Origin: Phyllobacterium sp. YR531
Lineage (GTDB): Bacteria; Pseudomonadota; Alphaproteobacteria; Rhizobiales; Rhizobiaceae
NCBI RefSeq assembly: GCF_000282595.1
Contig: NZ_AKIZ01000039.1
Coordinates: forward strand, 1 to 64,000
Length of the DNA stretch: 64,000 nucleotides
Direction of reading: 5' to 3'
In this document: one piece after another, positions 45,564-54,891 of the stretch
Position numbering within the stretch: the first letter of the stretch is position 1
How the letters are laid out: each line of letters opens with the position of its first letter
Notes under the pieces: model-generated
What the model was told of the DNA's origin: nothing
The model's database searches: none
Seen by the model: only the letters and a program-made list of their open reading frames with translations
Translations under genes and position numbers: made by a program

Positions 45564-46112
45564 TCAAATAACCTTGAGAAATTGAACCGGCACGGCATCA
45601 GTCAGCCAAACGCCGTTGTCAGCTTTCCAGAACTCGAAACCTTCCCGATGCATTTTGCCCGCGGCCACAAGCAAAAGGACAGGGCGTCCGTGTCGTCTCC
45701 CGACGGTCTCTGCAGTGGACTCATCAAGTGAAAGATGCACCTTCTGGCGTTTCCCCGGCTTCAGCCCGGATGCCAATATTGATTGCACCGATTGTTCGGT
45801 GGTACCGTGAAAAAGCTCTTCGGGTGGCTGCAAACTGACTAAACCCAGCTCCACTGCAACAGAATGCCCCTGCGCTGCGCGGATAAGCCTGCCATCGTCC
45901 GATATTGTAAAGCGCTTCTTGTCATTGGTTTCAACGACTTCGACAAGCGCCACTCTGTCAAATTTCATGCCTGCTTTTTCTGAGCGAAGCAGTAGATCGT
46001 CTATTTCTACCCAGCCGCCAGCATCGAGAGTGATCCCGAGTTTTGCCGGTTCATGACGGAGAACCAGACTGAGAAACTTGCTGATATCTTTTGCGCTGCG
46101 GGGAGATAACAC
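45564..46112 (-). CDS. kptA: RNA 2'-phosphotransferase
   Basis: A 182-residue KptA/Tpt1 enzyme, which transfers a 2'-phosphate from RNA to NAD to form ADP-ribose 1'',2''-cyclic phosphate. Conserved blocks are SKFLSLVLRHEPAKLGI, GWVEIDDLL, IRAAQGHS, LFHGTTE and KVHLSLD. In yeast it finishes tRNA splicing; the bacterial role is unknown because such splicing is absent. GTG 46112 is preceded by AGGA at a good distance. It lies 22 bases after allA on the same strand, in a ureide-catabolic operon, an unexpected partner. Confidence 0.93.
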   Translation of the reverse strand: MLSPRSAKDISKFLSLVLRHEPAKLGITLDAGGWVEIDDLLLRSEKAGMKFDRVALVEVVETNDKKRFTISDDGRLIRAAQGHSVAVELGLVSLQPPEELFHGTTEQSVQSILASGLKPGKRQKVHLSLDESTAETVGRRHGRPVLLLVAAGKMHREGFEFWKADNGVWLTDAVPVQFLKVI

Positions 46113-46134
46113 GTCCTGAAATCCTGTTTAACTT

Positions 46135-46641
46135 CTAAACACTAGATCGCTCAATCCTGAAAACACTATCCGGCCAGAAATACTCTTCGAGATTGCTCCC
46201 TTCACCGCCGCGATCCACCACCAGAAAGTCGGAAGTCGTCTCTAGTGATATCAGCGGGTGATGCCAGACATTGCGATGGTAATTCACGCCCTGACTGCCC
46301 TGCGACAGAAATGCAACCGGATTGCCGGGCTTTCCGCCCTCATCCTTGCCGACCACCACCAGAAATGGCCGGTTTTGCAAAGGATAGAACGCCTGACTGC
46401 CGAGCGGATGGCGCTCCAGCATGCGGATATCAATTGGCGGCGTGAAAGCCTGCCCGCGGAAAATATTGATCAGAACGCGCGCCTGTTCGCCCGTTGCCTC
46501 AACTTTCGCAAGGTCATGATAACGCTCTGTTGTGCCGCCATTGATCAGGCGAAGCTCGGCGCCTGTTGTTTCGATCACATCGCCGAATGGCGCAAAAGCA
46601 GCCTTGGTCAGTGGCTGAACCTCAAGGGCGGTGATGTTCAT
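46135..46641 (-). CDS. allA: Ureidoglycolate lyase
   Basis: A 168-residue cupin-fold enzyme that splits ureidoglycolate to glyoxylate and urea. Typical blocks are [42 protein letters not shown] and [13 protein letters not shown]. It overlaps the preceding allantoinase gene by 20 bases. With PuuE it completes allantoin degradation, provided that an allantoate-processing enzyme is encoded elsewhere. Confidence 0.95.
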   Translation of the reverse strand: MNITALEVQPLTKAAFAPFGDVIETTGAELRLINGGTTERYHDLAKVEATGEQARVLINIFRGQAFTPPIDIRMLERHPLGSQAFYPLQNRPFLVVVGKDEGGKPGNPVAFLSQGSQGVNYHRNVWHHPLISLETTSDFLVVDRGGEGSNLEEYFWPDSVFRIERSSV

Positions 46642-47527
46642 GCCAGTGCCTTGCTATATCGATCCGGCGCGCTACCCACACATCATTGTGCTGCTGAACA
46701 TAGTCGAGAAAACGCTCCAGCGCCGCAGCCCGCCCGGGCCGTCCAACCAGACGGCAATGCAATCCGACCGACATCATTTTCGGCGCGCCCTCCTGCCCCT
46801 CCCTGTAGAGCACATCGAATGTGTCTCTGAGATACGCATAAAACTGGTCGCCTGAATTGAAACCCTGCGGCGTGGCGAAGCGCATATCATTGGCGTCCAA
46901 CGTATAGGGCACGATCAGATGAGGACCTTTCGGCCCCTCGATCCAATAAGGCAATTCATCCGCATAACTATCGGCGGAATAGACGAAACCGCCCTCTTCC
47001 ATGACAAGCTTCAATGTATTGTCTGATGGCTTGCCCTGATAGATACCGAGCGGTCGCGAGCCGGTAATTTCGGTGTGCAGACGCACCGCTTCAAGAATGT
47101 GCTCGCGCTCTATCGCCTCAGGAAAGTCCTTGTATTCCAACCAGCGTAAACCGTGACTGGCGATTTCCCAATCGGCCTCTTTCATCGCGGCGACCGCTTC
47201 CGGATTGCGCGCCATGGCAAGCGTCACACCATAGACCGTGACAGGCATTTTGCGGCGAGTAAACAAGCGCCATAGCCGCCAGAAACCAGCCCGGGAGCCA
47301 TATTCGTAAATGGATTCCATGTTGAGGTTGCGTTGGCCGGGCCAAGCCTGTGCCCCAACAATCTCGGACAGAAGGTTTTCGGATGCCGGGTCCTGATCAA
47401 GAATGCAGCTTTCGCCACCCTCCTCGTAATTCACGACGAACTGTACAGCCAGCTTGGCGCCGCCCGGCCACTTAGGGTCGGGCGTATTGCGGCCATAGCC
47501 TATCAGATTGCGCGGATAGTCTGCCAA
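46622..47527 (-). CDS. puuE: PuuE-type allantoinase (polysaccharide-deacetylase fold)
   Basis: A 301-residue cofactor-independent allantoinase, hydrolysing allantoin to allantoate. Diagnostic segments are [53 protein letters not shown] and [13 protein letters not shown]-like stretch near residue 160. The start is apparently TTG at 47527, right before ADYPRNLIG; no ATG exists upstream in frame before the bioY stop. It follows bioY by 6 bases and overlaps allA. Confidence 0.92.
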   Translation of the reverse strand: MADYPRNLIGYGRNTPDPKWPGGAKLAVQFVVNYEEGGESCILDQDPASENLLSEIVGAQAWPGQRNLNMESIYEYGSRAGFWRLWRLFTRRKMPVTVYGVTLAMARNPEAVAAMKEADWEIASHGLRWLEYKDFPEAIEREHILEAVRLHTEITGSRPLGIYQGKPSDNTLKLVMEEGGFVYSADSYADELPYWIEGPKGPHLIVPYTLDANDMRFATPQGFNSGDQFYAYLRDTFDVLYREGQEGAPKMMSVGLHCRLVGRPGRAAALERFLDYVQQHNDVWVARRIDIARHWHEHHRP

Positions 47528-47533
47528 TAGAAA

Positions 47534-48121
47534 TCAGCGGCGCTTGAGCAGCGATCCAAGCGCCGGAACAACAGCCGCGGCAAGGGCAAGCTTCAGTATA
47601 TCGGCAACGATGAAAGGACCAACGCCAAAGGTGAAAGCTTTTTCGTAGCCGAAGAGGTATGCCATCCAGAAAAATCCGAAGCCGAGAATAAGTATTTCGC
47701 CGGCAAGCATGGCAAGACCCAATGCAATCGGATTGCGTGTGAAGCCCTTGTCAGCAGCGCGGCCAACGATCCAGCATGCAGCAACATAACCAACGAGATA
47801 ACCGCCTGTCGGTCCTACCATATAGGCAAGGCCAATGCCCTTTTCCGGCGTTCCGGTGAAAACCGGCATCCCAAGCGCGCCTTCGAGCAAATAAAGTGCC
47901 ATGGTGGCAACTGCGAGACGCGAACCATAGGCGGCGGAAATAGCGAAGACCGCAAAAGTCGTCATAGCCACGTTGACATAGACCATGTCGATTTTTGTCT
48001 TGGCAGCGAGTGTCAAAAGAGCCGCGCCAACAAAAGCGAGCGTGACAAACCAAACGGCTTTCGCCAGCTGGCCTTCCGGCTGGAATGTTTCTGCCAATGA
48101 GCGTGTTTGTGCAGTGATCAT
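47534..48121 (-). CDS. bioY: Biotin transporter BioY
   Basis: A 195-residue membrane protein with about six spans, the biotin-binding S component of an ECF-type importer. The signature region ALGMPVFTGTPEKGIGLAYMVGPTGGYLVGY is intact. No bioM/bioN genes follow, so it may act alone or use a shared energising module. It lies 6 bases before puuE on the same strand, so it may be co-transcribed with ureide catabolism; no BioR-like site was recognised upstream. Confidence 0.93.
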   Translation of the reverse strand: MITAQTRSLAETFQPEGQLAKAVWFVTLAFVGAALLTLAAKTKIDMVYVNVAMTTFAVFAISAAYGSRLAVATMALYLLEGALGMPVFTGTPEKGIGLAYMVGPTGGYLVGYVAACWIVGRAADKGFTRNPIALGLAMLAGEILILGFGFFWMAYLFGYEKAFTFGVGPFIVADILKLALAAAVVPALGSLLKRR

Positions 48122-48224
48122 GATCTATCTCCCGTATTGGCTTTCGCCATCTTGGAGAAAAGGTATATTGAGGTTCATGCCGCACTGCAATAGTCCTAAA
48201 GGCGCATAAAGGTCAGCTGAATCC

Positions 48225-49127
48225 ATGTCCCTTTCATTCGATAGCAAATTCGCGCCGCATTATGGCGAGGCCGTGAATATTGCGCCGCATGTCCAGCGGA
48301 TTACCGTGAATAATCCGAGCCCGTTCACTTTTTACGGCACGAATTCCTACCTCGTCGGCAGGGATACGCTGGCACTGATCGACCCCGGCCCGCTTGACGA
48401 TTCCCATAAGGCAACTCTTCTGCAAGCCATTGCCGGACGCCCGGTCAGCCATATTTTTGTCAGCCATACGCACCGCGATCACTCTCCCCTTGCAACAGTT
48501 CTCAAGGATGAGTTGGGCGCGTTGCTGGTGGCGGAGGGACCGCACCGTGCGGCACGCCCCCTGCATACGGGTGAGGTCAACCTGCTCGACGCCAGCGCCG
48601 ACACGGATTTTGTTCCTGATATCATCGCCGCCGATAATACGGTCATCAATGGCGATGGCTGGGCGTTGCGGACGATACACACACCTGGACATACCGCCAA
48701 TCACGCGGTTTTTGCTCTTGAGAACACAGGCATATTATTTTCGGCCGACCACATCATGGCATGGTCAACCTCCATCGTTGCGCCTCCGGATGGGTCCATG
48801 TCCGATTACATGGCTTCGCTCGACGTGATGCTTGAACTCGATTCGCGGGTCTATTTTCCCGGTCACGGCGGCGCTGTCACCAAGCCGAAAGCCTTTGTGC
48901 GCGGCCTGCGCGGGCACCGCAAAATGCGCGAACGCGCCATTCTTGAAAGGGTGCGTGCCGGAGATCAAACCATCGCGACCATGGTTGCCGCGATCTACCG
49001 CGATACAGATCCGCGCCTACATGGCGCGGCGGCTCTTTCCGTCCTCGCCCATCTTGAGGACATGGTGGCTCGCGGTCTTGTGCAGACTGACGGTAATGCC
49101 GCGATTGATGGCATTTACCGGATCTGA
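48225..49127 (+). CDS. MBL-fold metallo-hydrolase
   Basis: A 300-residue metallo-beta-lactamase-fold hydrolase of the LACTB2/RNase-like branch. Metal-binding motifs are SHTHRDHSPL near residue 80, TPGHT near 150, SADH near 170 and PGHG near 205. A C-terminal winged-helix-like segment (HLEDMVARGLV) is typical of that branch, whose members act on RNA or thioesters. It is divergent from bioY and ends 3 bases before a convergent DUF1499 gene. Substrate unknown. Confidence 0.88.
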   Translation: MSLSFDSKFAPHYGEAVNIAPHVQRITVNNPSPFTFYGTNSYLVGRDTLALIDPGPLDDSHKATLLQAIAGRPVSHIFVSHTHRDHSPLATVLKDELGALLVAEGPHRAARPLHTGEVNLLDASADTDFVPDIIAADNTVINGDGWALRTIHTPGHTANHAVFALENTGILFSADHIMAWSTSIVAPPDGSMSDYMASLDVMLELDSRVYFPGHGGAVTKPKAFVRGLRGHRKMRERAILERVRAGDQTIATMVAAIYRDTDPRLHGAAALSVLAHLEDMVARGLVQTDGNAAIDGIYRI

Positions 49128-49130
49128 GTG

Positions 49131-49952
49131 TCAGGAATTATCAGCGGGAGGAACTTCCGTCGTTTCTTCTTCAGGCTGCACGCCCTGCACTTCCGTATCG
49201 AGAGCAGCCATGAAAGCTGTGATGCGGTCAGCATTCTCGCCAAGATCATGGGTGCCGTACCGCGAAACCGACCGCATATCGACATAGGTGGTTTCGCCTT
49301 CATCGCTCAGCCGGATGACGACATCGCTGGTAAAACCCAGAAGCCAGGTCCGGGCCACCACCCCGACCAGAATTTCCTCGGTTTCTCCCGGCTCCCCCTT
49401 CTGGCTGACAATTGTCCAGCCATTATTGGCGATAACAGTTTTGACTGCCGCCAGAATCCGATCCGGAGACCCGTCATAGCGACGGCCGGTCACCTCACGA
49501 TAGGCGTTGGCCTGCAGGCTCCTGCTTTCCTGATCATTGATAACCGGGTTCATGTTTGCTGTACGCGCGCCCGTATCCAGCAATGCCGGCGGATCGGTCA
49601 GATCCGTCGAAACATCGTAAATGGTGGGCAGCACAAGGGCCTGATACAAGGTTGTCATGAACGGCACCAGAACGAGAAGTGCGATCACTGCCCCCCAAAA
49701 GGCCCGGGTAAATCCGATGTCCCCACGCCGCCACAGGCTGGTGAAACCTTTCAAGGCAAGCAGCAAAGCCAACAAGGCAAGTCCGGCAACGATGGCGAGC
49801 AGCCACAGGAATTCCGGTGTTTCGATTTGCTCGAAACGATGACCCAGCCCCGAAACCACGAAAAGCATGAGGCTGAGAAACGCAATGCGAACCGACCATT
49901 TTGCTGAAATCGAATGGCGGCGGCGCCATTGGCTTGAGTGTTGCGGTCGCAT
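49131..49952 (-). CDS. DUF1499 domain-containing membrane protein
   Basis: A 273-residue protein. Three N-terminal spans (about residues 20-115) are followed by a DUF1499 domain (about 130-255) with segments YDVSTDLTDPPAL, YREVTGRRYDGSPDRILAAV and MRSVSRYGTHDLGENADRI. The domain's biochemical role is not known. The C-terminus is acidic. The upstream region 49953-50340 has no gene; it holds one hairpin (CTTCCCCTT at 50030-50038 with AAGGGGAAG at 50046-50054) and nothing else recognisable. Confidence 0.85.
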   Translation of the reverse strand: MRPQHSSQWRRRHSISAKWSVRIAFLSLMLFVVSGLGHRFEQIETPEFLWLLAIVAGLALLALLLALKGFTSLWRRGDIGFTRAFWGAVIALLVLVPFMTTLYQALVLPTIYDVSTDLTDPPALLDTGARTANMNPVINDQESRSLQANAYREVTGRRYDGSPDRILAAVKTVIANNGWTIVSQKGEPGETEEILVGVVARTWLLGFTSDVVIRLSDEGETTYVDMRSVSRYGTHDLGENADRITAFMAALDTEVQGVQPEEETTEVPPADNS

Positions 49953-50340
49953 GGTTTCCTGAAATTCCGGTCAGTGACAGGCAAACAGCTAATCGTATTT
50001 TGCCAATGACACAAGCACATGGCGACCGGCTTCCCCTTCGTTTTCAAGGGGAAGTTATTGCGCGTATCTTGTATGAGTTACGCGATCACAGGCACATAAG
50101 CTCGCTTGGTTGATCATATTTTAAGCCAATGGCCGGATCTGTCCTGCTAATCTGGCCGTTTCAATATGCCCCGCGTAGCGTCGCAGATAAAGCGAGCGGT
50201 TAGACGCATCAACAAACGATATGTCTTACCAACCGTCCTTCGTGAGGAACGCTACCGTGCTGGTGCCATTATCAATTGAGTATGCTTTTGAACGAGCCCA
50301 AACTTCGGGAAACCTCGGCGCTGGGCTCAGGGTTGTTGAT

Positions 50341-51285
50341 TTACTCGCAAACGTCGTCTCGCTTGGCTGGAACATCGTCCGCAGACACGGGCGGCTTGCC
50401 GGCTTCGGCCTTTTCCAAGGCGAGCTTTGACTCGCTCAGCAATCGTTCCAGATCGGCCTTGTCTTTAACCAGGCTGGCTATTGTATCTTTGAGCGCTTTG
50501 ACTTTCCCCAAAATGCCCGGACTGTTTCCGCCGGCTGTCGCCAGTTCGGCTTCAAGTTCCTTGAGTTTGTCTTTCAGGCTGCTTGCCTCAGCGGCATTGC
50601 TGTCGCGTGCCGATTCAAGTTGGCCAATCTGCTCGGCCAAAACTGTCTGGTCACTTTTCAGGCGATCGATCAGTTTGGCGCTTTCAGCGATCTGCTTTGT
50701 TAGCGCATCAACACCTGTTGCCGGATCATTGAGTTTTGCTACCTGTCCGGCCAGAATGGTTTTCTCGTCCTGAAGAGTCGCAACAAGCGTCTTGTTTGCT
50801 TGCAGCTGATTTTTGAGCGCTTCCAAGCCCGAGTTAGGGTCCTGAAGCGTGGCCACCGACGCAGCCAACTTGCTCTCAATATCGTCAATATGGGCATTTT
50901 TTGATACAAGACTGTTCTGAATATTGACGATTTCCGTGCGAAGCGTGGCATTCATTCCACCTTCCGCAGCCAGTCTGGTTTTCGCATCGTCGAGCAATTC
51001 ATCAAGCCTCGTGCTGTCCGTCCTGTTCTGCTCCAGCGCCTTGTTGAGCGTTGCGATCTGCCCAGCAAGTTCCTGACGCTGATTGGCATTTTCCGAGGTA
51101 AGAACCTCAATCTTCCTGGCAAACTCACCCTTCTCGTTCACGAGTTCGGCGTTCTGACGCTTGAGCTCGCCGATCTCGGTTTGAAAGGTCGCTTCTGATG
51201 TATCCGATGTGTCGGATTTGGAATCAGACCCATTACAGGCAGCGGCGAAGACAAGCGGCAATAATAAGTAAAAACGGTGTTTCAA
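50341..51285 (-). CDS. Coiled-coil lipoprotein
   Basis: About 314 residues. The TTG at 51285 is preceded by AGGAG at normal distance and gives a lipoprotein signal (LKHRFYLLLPLVFAAAC, with the modified Cys at about 17). The mature part is rich in Glu, Lys, Gln, Leu and Ala with heptad character for most of its length (for example EIGELKRQNAELVNEKGEFARKI), so an extended coiled coil in the periplasm is expected. An N-terminal extension of the frame to 51444 is not supported. No family was recognised. It could tether the envelope or be a structural spacer. Confidence 0.7.
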   Translation of the reverse strand: MKHRFYLLLPLVFAAACNGSDSKSDTSDTSEATFQTEIGELKRQNAELVNEKGEFARKIEVLTSENANQRQELAGQIATLNKALEQNRTDSTRLDELLDDAKTRLAAEGGMNATLRTEIVNIQNSLVSKNAHIDDIESKLAASVATLQDPNSGLEALKNQLQANKTLVATLQDEKTILAGQVAKLNDPATGVDALTKQIAESAKLIDRLKSDQTVLAEQIGQLESARDSNAAEASSLKDKLKELEAELATAGGNSPGILGKVKALKDTIASLVKDKADLERLLSESKLALEKAEAGKPPVSADDVPAKRDDVCE

Positions 51286-51376
51286 AATCTCGCTCCTGAA
51301 ATGGATCAACTTAAAAATGGTCGATAAAAAAGGCCCGTTTAAAGCGGCTATGTAAAATCGTGATGACAATTCCAGA

Positions 51377-51402
51377 CCGGATAAGGTCGTCGCCTTATCC
51401 GG
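51377..51402. other. Perfect 10-bp hairpin upstream of the lipoprotein gene
   Basis: CCGGATAAGG (51377-51386), loop TCGTCG, CCTTATCCGG (51393-51402). No T run follows on either strand, so it is not a classical terminator. It lies 92 bases before the lipoprotein start and may be an operator or a leader structure. Confidence 0.35.
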
Positions 51403-51531
51403 AGATTTAAGCCGTTTACATTTTATGAGTGTATCGGATGGCACACTGCTGCCATCATCGAATCAATGATTTGGGTGGAACATGGTGCGGAGAATATACC
51501 GCTGACAGAAGATAACATGACGAGGCCGGAC

Positions 51532-51843
51532 ATGATGCCTGAAACTGGCAAAGCGGTTTCGCTTGAAGTTGTAGAAGTAGAACTGGCGCTCGGCGCGCAG
51601 GACATCCTTGCCGATGGCTTTGAAGGTGCGCTGCAAAAGGCTGTAGAACTTGTCGGCGGCAAATTGATTTTCAATATCAGGGCTCCGGAAAACAGTGTCT
51701 ACCAACGTGTTGCAGCAATCTCGGTTTCAGATGGTTCAGATGAACAGACGGTCTTTGTCACTTTGGGCAATGACGGCACTACCTTTGCAGTGACCGCGGA
51801 CAAATCCGATATCAATGTGGGCGGTGATCTGCCCTTGCTCTAA
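51532..51843 (+). CDS. Hypothetical protein
   Basis: About 103 residues starting MMPETGKAVSLEVVEVELA, with GAGG six bases upstream; longer starts at 51517 or 51466 have no good ribosome site. The sequence is acidic and soluble, with a beta-rich C-terminal half (YQRVAAISVSDGSDEQTVFVTLG). I recognise no family. It lies between the divergent lipoprotein gene and a small convergent membrane protein gene 22 bases away. Confidence 0.45.
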   Translation: MMPETGKAVSLEVVEVELALGAQDILADGFEGALQKAVELVGGKLIFNIRAPENSVYQRVAAISVSDGSDEQTVFVTLGNDGTTFAVTADKSDINVGGDLPLL

Positions 51844-51865
51844 AGCCACTGCTGCCCGATTGAAT

Positions 51866-52087
51866 CTAAAGCTTGAAGACACCAAAAACATTGAGAAGAT
51901 TAATCGTCACGGTCAGCGTGCTGAAGATCGCTGCCCATACCAGCGCATGCACCGCAAAAGCGGCCGAATAGACGCCGCCCTTGTCAGGCAAAGCTTTTAT
52001 ACGCTCGTCCAGCAAATCAATGCGTGATGCGAGTTTTTCAACCGCCTGACTGATCTGGGTTGCTTCTGCCGCGTTCATGCCTGCCAT
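51866..52087 (-). CDS. Small tail-anchored-like membrane protein, unknown
   Basis: About 73 residues from ATG 52087: an amphipathic N-terminal helix with coiled-coil character (AEATQISQAVEKLASRIDLL) followed by one C-terminal membrane span (about residues 47-70). GCGGAT is upstream. A longer frame to 52174 lacks support. No family recognised. The topology fits a small membrane-anchored coiled-coil protein. Confidence 0.5.
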   Translation of the reverse strand: MAGMNAAEATQISQAVEKLASRIDLLDERIKALPDKGGVYSAAFAVHALVWAAIFSTLTVTINLLNVFGVFKL

Positions 52088-52273
52088 TTTAATATCCGCT
52101 TTTTCATAGTCAATCGCCAAGCCCGTCCGGGCAGCAACGGATCGGATAATGGGCCGCTTTCCCTGGCACGGCAATTGAGCTTTAGTCTGACGTCAGCCCA
52201 TAAACTTTGCGCGGGCCCTTGCTCTTCATTCAAGTCAGGCTAAGCTCCAGCATCCCATAACCGGAGTTATAAA

Positions 52274-53668
52274 ATGGCGACCAGCCGTCCCCTCACCAAT
52301 GTCCAGCAGCGCGATGTGAACGCCCTTCTTCATCCTTACACACCGATCCACAAACTGCATGAGAACGGCCCGCTGGTCATGGGGCATGGCAAGGGCGTCT
52401 ATTTGTACGACACGCAAGGCAAGGAATATATTGAGGGAATGTCCGGCCTGTGGTGCGCAGGTCTTGGCTTCGGCGATGAAGAGATGATCGAGGCCGCAAC
52501 AGAGCAGATGCGTACCCTGCCCTATTATCACCTCTTTGGTGGCAAGGGCATGGAACCCGCAATCGAGCTGGCTGAAAAGCTCAAGGAGATCGCGCCCGTA
52601 CCGATTTCAAAAGTGTTCTACACGTCATCAGGTTCCGAGGCGAATGATACGCAGGTCAAGCTTGCATGGTATTACAACAATGCGCTTGGTCGCCCTAAAA
52701 AGAAGAAGATCATTTCCCGTGTCAAAGCCTATCACGGCGTAACGATCATGGCCGCCTCGCTGACCGGCCTTCCCTATAATCACAAGGGTTGGGATCTGCC
52801 CGTAGAAGGAATTCTCCACACGGATTGCCCGCATTATTATCGTTTCGGTCAGGAAGGCGAGAGCGAAGCTGAGTTCGTCGCACGTCTGGCCGCATCGCTG
52901 CGCGATATGATCGAGCGCGAGGGGCCGGATACAATAGCCGCCTTCATTGCCGAGCCCGTGATGGGCGCAGGTGGCGTACTCGTTCCGCCAGCCAGTTATT
53001 TCGGCGCAATCGAACCAATCCTGCGCGAGCATGATATCCTGATCATTTCCGATGAGGTTATCAATGGCTTCGGCCGCACCGGAAATTGGTGGGGAAGCCA
53101 GAGTGTCGGCATGACGCCAACCACTATTTCCGCCGCCAAGCAATTGACCGCAGCCTATTCGCCGCTGGGTGCCGTGCTTGTACCTGAAGACATCTATCAG
53201 GCCTATGTCGATCATAGTGCCCAGATCGGCACGTTCGGCCACGGCTTTACCTATGGCGGGCATCCGGTTGGCTGTGCACTCGGCGTCAAGGCAATCGAGA
53301 TTTACCAGCGTCGCAATATTGTCGATTATGTACGCGGTCTTACACCGCTGTTTGAGGCGCGACTTGCCAAGGTCAAGGATCATCCGCTGGTCGGGGAAGT
53401 GCGCAATTGCGGCTTGATGGGTGCTGTCGAGCTTGTCGCCGATAAAGCGACCAAACGTTCGTTCAATCCGGCCCATGCTGTCGGCCCGACCTTGGCGCGA
53501 TATCTTGAAGGTCATGGCGCCGTGCTTCGTGCGGTCGGAGACAGTATTGCCTTCTGCCCACCCATGATCATCACCGAGGACGAATTGAACGAGCTGTTCA
53601 ACCGTTTTGAACTCGCTCTTGCGGATACGGAAGCCTATGTATCAAAGGGTGGATTGCGCACGGCTTGA
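52274..53668 (+). CDS. Class III (omega) aminotransferase
   Basis: A 464-residue PLP enzyme of the omega-aminotransferase/beta-alanine-pyruvate group. Visible are SGLWCAGLG, YTSSGSEANDTQVKLAWYY, the Asp-containing DEVINGFGRTG and a late GIGF-like GTFGHGFTYGGHPVGC. At the usual PLP-Lys position the sequence reads ISAAKQLTAAYSPLGA, so the Lys is present. It is followed closely by an alpha/beta hydrolase gene. The amino donor is unknown. An imperfect dyad (52178-52191 with 52234-52246) lies upstream and may be an operator. Confidence 0.9.
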   Translation: MATSRPLTNVQQRDVNALLHPYTPIHKLHENGPLVMGHGKGVYLYDTQGKEYIEGMSGLWCAGLGFGDEEMIEAATEQMRTLPYYHLFGGKGMEPAIELAEKLKEIAPVPISKVFYTSSGSEANDTQVKLAWYYNNALGRPKKKKIISRVKAYHGVTIMAASLTGLPYNHKGWDLPVEGILHTDCPHYYRFGQEGESEAEFVARLAASLRDMIEREGPDTIAAFIAEPVMGAGGVLVPPASYFGAIEPILREHDILIISDEVINGFGRTGNWWGSQSVGMTPTTISAAKQLTAAYSPLGAVLVPEDIYQAYVDHSAQIGTFGHGFTYGGHPVGCALGVKAIEIYQRRNIVDYVRGLTPLFEARLAKVKDHPLVGEVRNCGLMGAVELVADKATKRSFNPAHAVGPTLARYLEGHGAVLRAVGDSIAFCPPMIITEDELNELFNRFELALADTEAYVSKGGLRTA

Positions 53669-53682
53669 CAGCGGGAAATCTC

Positions 53683-54450
53683 GTGAAGTTTGAGAAGTTT
53701 TTCATCCCCTCCGGCGAAGCTGGTGCGAAGTTGGAAGTCGTGGCAGCCAAACCCCAGGATGAAGGGCCGCATCCAACGATTATCTTCAACCACGGCTCCA
53801 CCGGTGTTGGGCGTAACACCGCGGTTTTCAGGAGGACAATAGCCCCTGCCATCGCGGCAAACTATTTTACGGAACGCGGCTGGATGGTGCTTTTCCCGCA
53901 GCGCCGCGGAAGAGGAAAATCCGGGGGAGCATATGGCGAGGGCCTTGCTTGCGATGGCTCCGGCTACTCCTGCGATGTAGACATTGCAATTGCCGGCTTT
54001 GAACGGGCCGTCGAGGATATGGATGCAGTCGTGCGCCATGTGCGCGAACGATCCGATGTGGACCAGACCCGGCTTGCCGTCGGGGGAGTATCGCGCGGCG
54101 GCATCCTGTCTATTGCCTATGCGGGAATGCGCCCGGGAACCTTTCAGGGGGCCATCAATTTCAATGGTGGCTGGCTTGGCCGGGCATGTCCCAGCCATGA
54201 ACTTGTAAACCCGACCCTTTTCAAACGTGGCGCTTCGGCTGGCATTTCGACGCTTTGGCTGCATGGGAGCTACGACCAGTACTACCGGATAGGTCACTGT
54301 CGGGGGAACTTTGAAAAATTCCGAGCGGCGGGCGGGCAGGGAGAATTCATCGCCGCCCCGATGGGCCATGCACTGTTGTTCAAGCCTGCTCTGTGGAAGG
54401 CGCAACTTGATCGCTACATGGCCGGCATTACCATAAGGCCAGATCCATAA
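53683..54450 (+). CDS. Alpha/beta hydrolase (dienelactone-hydrolase-like)
   Basis: A 255-residue hydrolase. The oxyanion region is FNHGSTGVGRN, the nucleophile elbow GGVSRGGIL with Ser, then GSYDQYY with the probable acid and PMGHALLF with the catalytic His. The GTG at 53683 follows a GGGA; a TTG at 53665 overlapping the aminotransferase stop is an alternative. It lies between the aminotransferase and a cupin gene, all on the plus strand at short distances, so an operon is likely. Confidence 0.78.
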   Translation: MKFEKFFIPSGEAGAKLEVVAAKPQDEGPHPTIIFNHGSTGVGRNTAVFRRTIAPAIAANYFTERGWMVLFPQRRGRGKSGGAYGEGLACDGSGYSCDVDIAIAGFERAVEDMDAVVRHVRERSDVDQTRLAVGGVSRGGILSIAYAGMRPGTFQGAINFNGGWLGRACPSHELVNPTLFKRGASAGISTLWLHGSYDQYYRIGHCRGNFEKFRAAGGQGEFIAAPMGHALLFKPALWKAQLDRYMAGITIRPDP

Positions 54451-54479
54451 CGGACCAGCAAATAAGGGAGGAACGTACA

Positions 54480-54833
54480 TTGCAAAAGAAAGCTGCACTT
54501 CTTGATCGCGCAGAATGGGCGCAGGCGCCGGATGTCTGGTATGGCGAATTCGAAGGCTCTGTCTTTGGAGCAGACGCATCGGTCATGTTCTATACCACCG
54601 ATAAAGTGAACCATGGCCCCAGGCTTCACCAGCATCCCTATGACGAAATCTTTATCGTTCGCCAAGGCCGCGCTTTGTTTACTGTTGGCGACCAGCAGAT
54701 AGAGGCTGTTGCGGGGCAAATCGTATTTGGACCGGCAAATGTGCCGCACAAATTCATAAACCTCGGACCGGGACGTCTGGAAACGACTGACATTCATGTC
54801 ACTGCATCATTTGTACAGGAAGACCTGGAATAG
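54480..54833 (+). CDS. Cupin domain-containing protein
   Basis: A 117-residue single cupin. Metal ligands are seen in RLHQHPYDEIFIVRQGRA (two His and Glu) and the later NVPHKFIN His. GGGAGG precedes the TTG start at 54480. The gene sits between a hydrolase and an FAD monooxygenase, so a small dioxygenase or isomerase role in the same degradation pathway is possible but unproven. Confidence 0.85.
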   Translation: MQKKAALLDRAEWAQAPDVWYGEFEGSVFGADASVMFYTTDKVNHGPRLHQHPYDEIFIVRQGRALFTVGDQQIEAVAGQIVFGPANVPHKFINLGPGRLETTDIHVTASFVQEDLE

Positions 54834-54891
54834 CGGCGAACATACCCATGGCCGCAAGAGAGGCGACCAGAATGTCTGAGGGAGTTTAGCC

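Noticed and set aside
50030-50054. Hairpin CTTCCCCTT...AAGGGGAAG as a terminator
   Set aside because: No T run follows on either strand and no gene ends nearby; noted only as a hairpin in the gap upstream of the DUF1499 gene.
52628-53515. 295-residue minus-strand frame
   Set aside because: Antisense to the class III aminotransferase gene, whose motifs are complete.
53635-54579. 314-residue minus-strand frame
   Set aside because: Antisense to the alpha/beta hydrolase gene, whose Ser-Asp-His motifs are clear.
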